From positions 1 through 38,036 of the forward strand of contig JAICTU010000018.1 in assembly GCA_025936205.1 (NCBI GenBank): DNA of 38,036 nt, in the 5' to 3' direction. Position numbers and translations under genes: made by a program. Positions 18,065-24,445 of the stretch are shown in pieces (the first letter of the stretch is position 1; each line of letters opens with the position of its first letter). The notes under the pieces are model-generated. The model saw only the letters and a program-made list of their open reading frames with translations, was not told the DNA's origin and searched no databases. This stretch comes from Polyangiaceae bacterium (lineage in GTDB: Bacteria > Myxococcota > Polyangia > Polyangiales > Polyangiaceae).

Positions 18065-18092
18065 TTGACACGAAAGAGCGGGTGATTACCTT
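18065..18092 (+). promoter_or_regulatory. Weak candidate sigma-70-type promoter
   Basis: A perfect TTGACA hexamer at 18065-18070 is followed 16 bases later by TACCTT (18087-18092), a poor match to the -10 element. It lies about 100 bases upstream of the 98-residue hypothetical gene and points toward it. The -35 is striking in this GC-rich context, but the -10 is weak, so this remains tentative. Confidence 0.25.
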
Positions 18093-18190
18093 CGCCATGC
18101 CATCGCCGGTGATCCGGAGGCGGACAGCCTGCGGTCCGTCTGGCTGGGTGCAGGCCTCGAAAAGGCACGTGCAGGGTTGAGCGTGTCGAG

Positions 18191-18487
18191 ATGAGCAAGC
18201 AGGGTTCTCCAGGGGTCGAGCGCGGCGAGTCCCAGATGGATCTGAGCCATCTGCGCCGCGAGTCGCGGACAGCACTGGAGCTGGCCGTCGTCGCGATGGC
18301 ACCCTCGGAGCTCGTCGACCGGCTCGCCGCCGCGGCTGGGATGCTCGAGGCTCTCGAGGAGCTGCCGACGGACAGCGCGCCGGTGATCGCCATCGTGCCG
18401 CGAGCGGTGACCCACGCGCGGGGCGCCCTCGAGGATTGGCAGAAATGGAACCAGGCTCACCTGGAGGGCAAGATCCCGCGAGCCTGA
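18191..18487 (+). CDS. Hypothetical helical protein inside the duplicated locus
   Basis: This protein of up to 98 residues is helical: LELAVVAMAPSELVDRLAAA, then GMLEALEELPTDSAPVIAIV and a basic-aromatic C-terminus LEDWQKWNQAHLEGKIPRA. Regular heptads, natural composition and a definite tail support a real gene. I do not know its family. ATG at 18191 is used, but an internal ATG at 18236 (MDLSHLRRESR) is equally plausible. It lies between the remnant tail of copy 1 and the toxin remnant of copy 2, so it is either a third member of the original unit kept once or an insertion between the copies. A regulatory or antitoxin role is speculation. Confidence 0.65.
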   Translation: MSKQGSPGVERGESQMDLSHLRRESRTALELAVVAMAPSELVDRLAAAAGMLEALEELPTDSAPVIAIVPRAVTHARGALEDWQKWNQAHLEGKIPRA

Positions 18488-18750
18488 AGCTGCTATCTTC
18501 GCGCCAGGGAGCGCCGGATTGCCGGAGCGCGGCCGCCCGCCGCCGGTACACCGGCGCCGCTGTCAGACGGCGCTGCCGCTGGGCTCGTCCGCCATGGGAC
18601 GTCCAGCCAGGCTCGCGACGGCGCGCAACGAGCACGGGCCAACCGATGAAGGATGGGAAGACTCCAGCGCTTGTTGCTCCATCCGTCGCGCCACAGACTG
18701 CAAGCGCGCCACGCTGCAGAGCACACGCCATCTACCCTGCCGCTCCCGGG

Positions 18751-18837
18751 CACCACGTGCGGGTGCGAAGAGTCCACGCCCGCAGCGCTCGAGTGCTCCG
18801 GCAGGCTCCAGAACAGGTCGCCGCGGTCGATGCGCGT
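18751..18837 (-). pseudogene. 5' remnant of a second PemK/MazF-like gene
   Basis: Leftward from 18837 the DNA encodes RIDRGDLFWSLPEHSSAAGV and then DSSHPHVV, nearly the same as residues 2-29 of the intact protein. The initiation codon is ACG instead of ATG (cat changed to cgt on the plus strand). After the HPHVV motif all similarity stops and the frame runs into unrelated sequence, so about three-quarters of the gene is gone. The rest of 18488-19018 holds no other recognisable gene. Confidence 0.85.
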
Positions 18838-18874
18838 GACCCCCAGCTTGGCGAAAGGCCGAGCCGCCGCCAGG
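18751..18874. repeat. Duplicated segment, copy 2 (toxin 5' end)
   Basis: Partner of 17755-17879, about 90% identical by eye with one single-base gap. It contains the decayed toxin 5' end and the segment between it and the intact helical gene that starts at 19019. Confidence 0.85.
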
Positions 18875-19018
18875 CTGCACGAGGTGGCGAGCCTCGCCGC
18901 GCGGGCGCCGGGCACTCGCCAGGCATCGCCGGGACCGGACCGGGAGCATTTCGGCGGTCGCGCTACGCCAGGGCGCTTTCCTCGCAACGTCGCCCCGCCG
19001 CGGCCCGACCCCTCCTGC

Positions 19019-19513
19019 ATGCCCACAGGACCTTCCAGTGCCCTCGCTTACGAATCCCTGCTTCCCGAGCTGCTCGCCATTCCGGACGAAGACCTCAGAG
19101 GCGCACGGCTCGACGTGACCGCCGCCATCACTGCCGTCGCGCGCTTGCTATCTACCTTGCGCGCGCTCGGTCCAGCGCTGGAAGCCGGTTGGAACGGCTT
19201 CGATTTCGAGCAACTCGACCGGCTCGAGCTGTGCACCCTGGCGTTGCACCACGCCGAGTCGCGCTTTCGGCGCATTCCGGGCGACGTCCTGTGCGAGCTG
19301 ATTCGCCAGAAGGCCGCCACTCTGTTCCTGGCGGCCTACGAGGACCTTCAACACGAGGTGCAGCGACTCCTCGACCCGCCGCCGCTGCCCGCGCTGGGTG
19401 GGCCGGTGCCGAGCTCCGCGCACCTGGAACCTGCCGCCGACCGGGCCTGTGAGGACGAGCCCGCACCGATCACTCTCGTTTCGGTGCGCGTCGAGGAGCG
19501 AGCGGTGGCTTAG
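19019..19513 (+). CDS. Uncharacterised helical protein, intact member of the duplicated pair
   Basis: This 164-residue protein is mostly helical: YESLLPELLAIPDEDLRGAR, then LDVTAAITAVARLLSTLRAL, FDFEQLDRLELCTLALHHAE and LFLAAYEDLQHEVQRLL. A Pro-rich acidic tail ends in EDEPAPITLVSVRVEERAVA. It has no signal peptide or membrane segment. The pattern (LDxxAAITxV...LxALxPxLE...FDxxxxDxLExxxLALxHAxS) resembles an uncharacterised family I associate with Polyangia, but I cannot verify this. It diverges from a decayed PemK-like gene. Its own 3' end also survives next to the intact PemK-like gene, so the two genes were originally a divergent pair. No clear ribosome binding site precedes ATG 19019. Confidence 0.75.
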   Translation: MPTGPSSALAYESLLPELLAIPDEDLRGARLDVTAAITAVARLLSTLRALGPALEAGWNGFDFEQLDRLELCTLALHHAESRFRRIPGDVLCELIRQKAATLFLAAYEDLQHEVQRLLDPPPLPALGGPVPSSAHLEPAADRACEDEPAPITLVSVRVEERAVA

Positions 19514-19581
19514 CGTGCCGGGGAGAGCGTTCGGGCCGAGATTGCGGCGGCGGGCCGCGGGGACTAGGCTCCTCCGAGCCC

Positions 19582-20532
19582 ATGGCTCGAGAGCGACGAA
19601 ACCGGCCACGCCGTTCTGCGGGGACACCCCGCGCCCCGAGGCGCGAGTTCCTGCAGGGCTCGCTCGCCGCGCTGGTCGCGCTCGGCTGCCGCCGGGCGGA
19701 ATCCAGGGAAACAGCCGCCATGGTCGCGTCCAGCACAACAATGAGCTCCAGCCCTCGCATGCCCGTCCTGTTCGTCGGCCACGGCTCGCCCATGAACGCG
19801 ATCGAAGACAATCAGTGGTCACGCGCCTTCCGCGCGCTCGGCGAACAGCTGCCGCGGCCGCGCGCGGTGCTGTGCGTGTCCGCGCACTGGTACACACCCG
19901 GCACGTTCCTGACCGACAACGTCCGCCCCGAAACCATCCACGACTTCGGCGGCTTCCCGCCGGCGCTCCATCAGGTGCAGTATCCCGCGCCGGGCGCTCC
20001 GGAGCTGGCGAAGCACGTGAGCCAGCTGCTCGCGGCGTCGAGCAGCGCCGGCCTGCGCTCCGACTGGGGCCTGGATCACGGCACCTGGAGCGTCCTCGTG
20101 CACCTGCTGCCGGCCGCGGATGTGCCGGTAATCCAGCTCAGCATCGACGGGCGCTTGCCCGCCGCCGCGCACATCGAGCTCGGTCAGGCGCTGGCGCCGC
20201 TGCGCGATGAGGGCGTGCTGGTGCTGGGCAGCGGCAACATCGTGCACAACCTGCGCGACGCGTTCGCCAACATGCAGCGCGGGATCACTGCCACGCCGGC
20301 CTGGGCCGCGGAGTTCGATCGCGCCGCTGCCAGCGCGCTCGAGCAGCGCGATGCGCGACATCTGGCGAGCTCGCTGGAGACCAGCACCGGGCGCAACTCG
20401 CACCCGACGCCCGAGCACTACCTACCGCTGCTCTATGCGTTCGGAGCCAGCGGAGAAGGCGACCGGGTCAGCTACCCCATCGCCGGCTTCGACGCTGGCT
20501 CGCTCTCGATGCGCACCGTGCGCTTCGGGTGA
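19582..20532 (+). CDS. LigB-type extradiol dioxygenase (YgiD/4,5-DOPA dioxygenase-like)
   Basis: This 316-residue protein carries the DODA/YgiD fold. The metal-binding histidines appear in VGHGSPMNAI (~66-75), SAHWYTPG, GSGNIVHNL and NSHPTPEHYLPLLYAFGA. Family members open the catechol ring of DOPA or related compounds using a single divalent metal; several only have in vitro DOPA activity. Unusually, residues 1-46 add a leader with a twin-arginine-like PRREFLQ (20-24), a hydrophobic stretch GSLAALVALGC and a lipobox-like cysteine at 36. The protein may thus be Tat-exported and lipid-anchored, whereas YgiD is cytoplasmic. Alternative ATGs at residues 47, 54 and 60 would remove this and give the usual ~260 residues. 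It converges with the Nudix gene, four bases between stops. Confidence 0.88.
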   Translation: MARERRNRPRRSAGTPRAPRREFLQGSLAALVALGCRRAESRETAAMVASSTTMSSSPRMPVLFVGHGSPMNAIEDNQWSRAFRALGEQLPRPRAVLCVSAHWYTPGTFLTDNVRPETIHDFGGFPPALHQVQYPAPGAPELAKHVSQLLAASSSAGLRSDWGLDHGTWSVLVHLLPAADVPVIQLSIDGRLPAAAHIELGQALAPLRDEGVLVLGSGNIVHNLRDAFANMQRGITATPAWAAEFDRAAASALEQRDARHLASSLETSTGRNSHPTPEHYLPLLYAFGASGEGDRVSYPIAGFDAGSLSMRTVRFG

Positions 20533-20536
20533 TGGC

Positions 20537-21070
20537 TCAACCGGCGCCTTTGGCGGCCTGGCGCGCCTGGATGATGGTGCGGATGGGCGGAAACAGATTC
20601 AAGGTCAGCGCCTGCTCGGGCGAGAACCAGCCGGCGGCGATCACCTCGCGGTAATCGATGCGAATCTCGGGCCTGCGGCTCAGCTCCAGCGCGAAAATCT
20701 CCACGTGATCCCGCTTGCCCTCCCAGAGCTTGACCTCGTCGAACACCTTCTCCAGCTCCTCGGGCCGAGCATGGATGCCGATCTCCTCGCGCAGCTCGCG
20801 GATGGCCGCCTCGCGGCTCGTCTCGGCGCGCGCGACGTAGCCGCCAGGCAGTGAGCGGTAGGGCACGTACGAGTTCTGCACGAGCAGGATCTGCCCCTCG
20901 TGCCACAAGCTCACGAGCGCGCCGTGTGTCGACGGCTTCCGCACGGCCCAGTACGTGCGCATCATGCGATACGCGACGCGGTACGCGACCTGAAAACACA
21001 GATCCACCAGGTTCGGACGCGCCTCGTCGCGAGCCACGCCCGCGCGTGCATCACCCATCGATCCAGCCAT
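20537..21070 (-). CDS. Nudix hydrolase
   Basis: This 177-residue protein has a complete Nudix box at ~95-117: G-G-Y-V-A-R-A-E followed by REAAIRELREEIGI, matching Gx5Ex7REUxEExGU, preceded by YRSLPGG. Nudix enzymes hydrolyse nucleoside diphosphates linked to another moiety. The segment FALELSRRPEIRIDYREVIA with GWFSPEQAL is typical of NUDIX proteins of the MutT/ADP-ribose class; the substrate is unknown. The first ~45 residues, before VSLWHEGQILLVQNSY, form an N-terminal extension. Start ATG 21070 is favoured by GGAG six bases upstream; ATG 21058 is an alternative. A longer frame to 21217 adds an unlikely leader. It converges with the dioxygenase gene. Confidence 0.88.
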   Translation of the reverse strand: MAGSMGDARAGVARDEARPNLVDLCFQVAYRVAYRMMRTYWAVRKPSTHGALVSLWHEGQILLVQNSYVPYRSLPGGYVARAETSREAAIRELREEIGIHARPEELEKVFDEVKLWEGKRDHVEIFALELSRRPEIRIDYREVIAAGWFSPEQALTLNLFPPIRTIIQARQAAKGAG

Positions 21071-21322
21071 TCCTTGCTCCGTGCATGGGCCCACTCCTAG
21101 CGTCGCCAGTGGCCCGATTGCCACCGAGCCCCTCTCCTGAGCCGGGCCGACTGGATTCCAGCATGAAATCCTGGCCCGAGTCGACCCCGGAGGCGCCGGG
21201 CTACACCTTCTCGCCAATCTTTCAGGCCTGGGGCGAAAGCGCCGGCACCTGGCAGCCCAGAACCGCCGTCCACCGGCAGGAGGCTATGGGCAGCACGCGA
21301 TGCCGGCACTAACCTGGCGCCC

Positions 21323-22204
21323 ATGAACCAGCCTGCCGTGGGTTTCATCGGTGTCGGAGTCATGGGCGCTTCGATGGCGGGGCATCTGCTCGACGCCGGT
21401 CATCCCGTATTCGTCTTCAATCGCACACGCGCCCGAGCGGAGAAGCTGCTGTCCAAGGGTGCGACGTGGTGCGAGACGCCGGCCGAGGTGGCTCGGCACG
21501 CGCCCTTCGTGATCACCATGGTGGGCACGCCCGATGACGTGCGCGCGGTGTACCTCGGCGAGAGCGGCATCGTCACTCGAGCCCAGAGCGGCGCCACGCT
21601 GATCGACATGACGACCTCGGATCCGGAGCTCGCCGCCGAGCTGGCCACGAGCTTTGCCGCTCGCTCGATCGAGGTGCTGGATGCGCCCGTCTCGGGTGGA
21701 GACATCGGCGCGCGCAACGCTACTCTCTCGATCATGGTGGGCGGCTCTCCCGCGGGCTTCGAACGGGCCCTGCCGCTCTTGCAGCGCATGGGCAAGACCA
21801 TCGTGCACCAAGGCCCCGCCGGCTCCGGGCAATACACGAAGCTCTGCAACCAGGTGGCGATCGCGGCCACCATGCTCTCGGTGTGCGAGTCGATGGCGCT
21901 GGCCAAGGCCTCCGGCCTCGACCCCACCCGCGTGCTGGAGAGCATCACCACCGGCGCCGCCGGCAGCTGGGCACTCGCAAACCTGATGCCCCGCGCGCTG
22001 CGCGGCGACTTCGAGCCCGGCTTCGCGGTGAACCACCTGCTCAAGGATATCGCGATCGCGCTGCGCTGCGCCGAACGGCTCGGGCTCGATCTGCCAGGCC
22101 TCGCGCTGGCGCAGCGGCTGTACAACGAGCTGGCGCAACAGGGTGCCGGCAGCAAGGGCACGCAGGTGCTGTTCCGCCGCTATCAGAAGGAAGGCGGCTC
22201 GTGA
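21323..22204 (+). CDS. NAD(P)-dependent beta-hydroxyacid dehydrogenase
   Basis: This 293-residue enzyme belongs to the 3-hydroxyisobutyrate/tartronate-semialdehyde reductase family. It has the N-terminal dinucleotide motif GFIGVGVMGASMAGHLL, the substrate-binding DAPVSGGDIGARN (~120-132), the catalytic lysine in GQYTKLCNQ (~170) and the C-terminal KDIAIALRCAERLGLDLPG region. Members oxidise or reduce beta-hydroxyacids such as glycerate/tartronate semialdehyde. It overlaps the AraD1/GguC gene by four bases (GTGA), so the two are coupled. With the aldolase at 32.8 kb it could reduce the semialdehyde produced from a hexarate or pentonate, but this is inferred. The ATG at 21323 has no obvious ribosome binding site. 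Confidence 0.93.
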   Translation: MNQPAVGFIGVGVMGASMAGHLLDAGHPVFVFNRTRARAEKLLSKGATWCETPAEVARHAPFVITMVGTPDDVRAVYLGESGIVTRAQSGATLIDMTTSDPELAAELATSFAARSIEVLDAPVSGGDIGARNATLSIMVGGSPAGFERALPLLQRMGKTIVHQGPAGSGQYTKLCNQVAIAATMLSVCESMALAKASGLDPTRVLESITTGAAGSWALANLMPRALRGDFEPGFAVNHLLKDIAIALRCAERLGLDLPGLALAQRLYNELAQQGAGSKGTQVLFRRYQKEGGS

Positions 22205-23187
22205 GGCTGGTCCAGCTCGAGAGGCGCGCGGGCGAGCGACGCGTGGCGCTCGTGGAGCGCGGCCAGCTGCGCTTGCTGGCCCAGACGGAGAGCGTGCGCG
22301 AACTCGCGCTGGCGGCGATCGCGGCGCGCCAGCCGCTCGCGCAGCTGGTCGAGCAGCGCGCCTCGAGCGAAGTGGAAGACTACGCGCGCGCGATCGACGA
22401 GCGCCGCCTGCTCTCGCCGCTGGATCACCCCGATCCCGCCCAGGTGCTGGTCTCCGGCACCGGCCTCACCCACCTGGGCAGCGCGCGCACGCGCGCGGGC
22501 ATGCACACGGCGGAGAGCAAGCCCGCCGTGCAGACGGACTCCATGAAGCTGTTCCAGCTCGGCCTGGAGCAAGGCAAGCCGGCGGATGGAAGCATCGGCG
22601 TGCAGCCGGAGTGGTTTTACAAGGGCGATGGCAGCTGCCTCACGCGCCCGGGCCATCCCTTCGTCGTGCCCGAGTTCTCGCTCGACGCCGGCGAGGAGCC
22701 GGAGGTGGTGGGCCTGTACGTGGTGAGCCCCACGGGCGAGCCGTGCCGCGTCGGCTTCGCGCTCGGCAACGAGCTCTCCGACCACGTCACCGAGCGCCAG
22801 AACTACCTCTACCTCGCGCACTCCAAGCTGCGCCCCTGCTCGGTGGGTCCGGAGTTGTTGCTGGGCGAGCTACCCCCGCGCTTGACGGGCCAGTCGCGCA
22901 TCCTGCGCGACGGCCAGGTGCTATGGCAGGGCGAGTTCGAGAGCGGGGAAGAGAACATGTCCCACCGTATCTCGGGCCTCGAGCATCACCACTTCAAGTA
23001 CGCGATGTTTCGCAGGCCCGGCAGCGTGCACCTGCACTTCTTCGGCACCGCGACGCTCAGCTTCGCCGCCGGCGTGCGCACCCAGCAGGGCGACGTGTTC
23101 GAGATCGAATGCGCCGAGCTCGGCGCGCCGCTGCGCAACGCGATCGAGACGAGCGACGCTCCCACAGCGCGCGTGCGCGTGCTGTGA
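22201..23187 (+). CDS. AraD1/GguC-family protein (FAH-like)
   Basis: This 328-residue protein is related to the fumarylacetoacetate hydrolase fold and closely follows the AraD1/GguC pattern: DHPDPAQVLVSGTGLTHLGS, GVQPEWFYKGDGS, DAGEEPEVVGLYV, then NELSDHVTERQNYLYLAHSK and LEHHHFKYAMFRRPGSVHLH near the C-terminus. The family includes 2-keto-3-deoxy-L-arabonate dehydratases, which make 2-oxoglutarate semialdehyde in non-phosphorylating arabinose oxidation. GTG at 22201 overlaps the dehydrogenase stop. A good terminator hairpin follows 50 bases after its stop. The matching dehydratase (29864) and dehydrogenase (33620) are elsewhere in the window. Confidence 0.9.
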   Translation: MRLVQLERRAGERRVALVERGQLRLLAQTESVRELALAAIAARQPLAQLVEQRASSEVEDYARAIDERRLLSPLDHPDPAQVLVSGTGLTHLGSARTRAGMHTAESKPAVQTDSMKLFQLGLEQGKPADGSIGVQPEWFYKGDGSCLTRPGHPFVVPEFSLDAGEEPEVVGLYVVSPTGEPCRVGFALGNELSDHVTERQNYLYLAHSKLRPCSVGPELLLGELPPRLTGQSRILRDGQVLWQGEFESGEENMSHRISGLEHHHFKYAMFRRPGSVHLHFFGTATLSFAAGVRTQQGDVFEIECAELGAPLRNAIETSDAPTARVRVL

Positions 23188-23237
23188 GCTGACCGGTTGC
23201 CGCCGCTCTGCCGGCGAGCCCTTTCGCGTGCTCTGCT

Positions 23238-23270
23238 CGAGGTTTCCATGGAAACCTCGTTTTCGTTTTC
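23238..23270 (+). terminator. Intrinsic terminator after the AraD1-like gene
   Basis: A perfect 22-base palindrome (23238-23259: CGAGGTTTCC then ATGGAAACCTCG) forms a ~9-bp stem with a 4-base loop and is directly followed by TTTTCGTTTT. It lies 50 bases past the AraD1-like stop. The T-run is only on the plus-strand side, so it terminates rightward transcription and separates this operon from the converging DUF4388 gene. Confidence 0.85.
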
Positions 23271-23385
23271 GAAAGAGGCCTCCGGCGCGGACGGCCGGAG
23301 ACGTTCGTGAGGGCTCGCCACCACCCGCCGCTGCTGAGCGCCAGGATGAGCCCGCTGACGTCAACCGCGGGCGCCGGAAGCGAGC

Positions 23386-24333
23386 TCAGAGGTCGCGCGC
23401 CGCGAGCCGCGAATTGATCCACGACGCCGCGGGCAGCAGCACCTTCGAACCGATCGCCTCCAGCGCCCAACGCAGCCCCGCCGGCTGCGCCGGCTCGCCG
23501 CGCCAGCGCACCATGCTCTGTGCCGGGCTGCTCGGCGAATGAGCAGGCAACCCCGTATCGACGAGCCAGCCGTCGGCGATCAGTCGGCATAACAGCGTGA
23601 GCGTCTCGAAGTCGCCCAGCTCGCTCTGCTCCAGCGCGTCGCGCAGGCTGCAGGGCGGCGCGAAGAGCGCCAGGAGCGAGACCTCGGCTTCGCTGGGACT
23701 GCCGCCGGCGTCGGCCACGCGCGGCCCGAGCTCGAAATGGTGCCGCTCGTCCCCCAGCTGCTGGCGCAGCGCCACGGACTCGTCCTTGCGGCGCGCCGCC
23801 TCCAGCAACAACGCCGGGGTCGACGCGCGCACGCGGCGCACCCGCTGGCTCGGACGAAGCTCCGCCAGGAACTGACCGCGCTCCAGGCCGAGGATGCGAT
23901 ACACCGCGGCCTCGCCTCGCAAGCGGCCGCTCTCTGCATCGACGATGGCGCCATTGGCGCACCAGATGCGACTCTCACCCCCATCGTGCGAGATGCGCAG
24001 CACCGCGCTCTTGCCGGTGAGGTCCAACATCTGCAGCACGTCGGCCACCGACAACTCGCTCAGCGTGCCGGCCAGCTCTGCGCTGCCGAAGGCCGAAGCG
24101 GGCATGCCCTGCGCGACCAGGCGCTGCTTCAGCTGCTCGTCGAACGCGGCCAGCGTGGCGCGGCGAAACGAGCGCAACCAGTCGAGCACCTGCTCTTCGC
24201 TGAAGCCGTGGCGCGCGCAAGCCGCCGAGACCCGCAGCTTGCCCACGACGATCTGATCGATCAGCTCCGAGCGAGCTGCATCATCGCCTTCAACGGGCAG
24301 AGCAGAGGGTAAAGCGAGCTTGAACTTTCGCAT
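23386..24333 (-). CDS. DUF4388 domain protein with N-terminal helical domain
   Basis: This 315-residue cytoplasmic protein has a DUF4388/PatA-N-like domain at ~88-150: LAGTLSELSVADVLQMLDLT, then the KSAVLRI strand and IWCANGAIVDAESGRLRGEA. The N-terminal ~65 residues (SELIDQIVVGKLRVSAACAR, then HGFSEEQVLDWLRSFRRA) look like a small helix-turn-helix-like domain. The C-terminal ~110 residues resemble the winged-helix-like tail often following DUF4388 (DFETLTLLCRLIADGWLVD). DUF4388 proteins are usually linked to gliding motility or signalling regulators in myxobacteria and cyanobacteria. It follows the kinase gene by 112 bases on the same strand and may be its downstream partner. No strong ribosome binding site precedes the ATG. 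Confidence 0.88.
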   Translation of the reverse strand: MRKFKLALPSALPVEGDDAARSELIDQIVVGKLRVSAACARHGFSEEQVLDWLRSFRRATLAAFDEQLKQRLVAQGMPASAFGSAELAGTLSELSVADVLQMLDLTGKSAVLRISHDGGESRIWCANGAIVDAESGRLRGEAAVYRILGLERGQFLAELRPSQRVRRVRASTPALLLEAARRKDESVALRQQLGDERHHFELGPRVADAGGSPSEAEVSLLALFAPPCSLRDALEQSELGDFETLTLLCRLIADGWLVDTGLPAHSPSSPAQSMVRWRGEPAQPAGLRWALEAIGSKVLLPAASWINSRLAARDL

Positions 24334-24445
24334 CTGACTGGAGGACGGCCGTTGGAGGATGCGTCTGAAGCATCGCCTTGTACAAGTGTTTCTTTTCCAG
24401 CCGCCGTGCTTCGCCCCGCAGGGGTGGCTGGCGCCGATGTATGCG

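Noticed and set aside
18493..19026. A minus-strand frame containing the toxin remnant
   Set aside because: Only 18751-18837 matches a toxin; the rest is chance frame on either side, so it was not called as a gene.
23341..23360. A short stretch similar to the tail of the helical gene
   Set aside because: Only about 13 bases (AGGATGAGCCCGC) match, the protein context differs, and chance is sufficient in this GC-rich sequence.
24357..24373. A small hairpin (GATGC-GTCTGAA-GCATC) between the kinase and DUF4388 genes
   Set aside because: It is only a 5-bp stem with no T-run on either side, too weak to call a terminator; the DUF4388 gene may be co-transcribed with the kinase.
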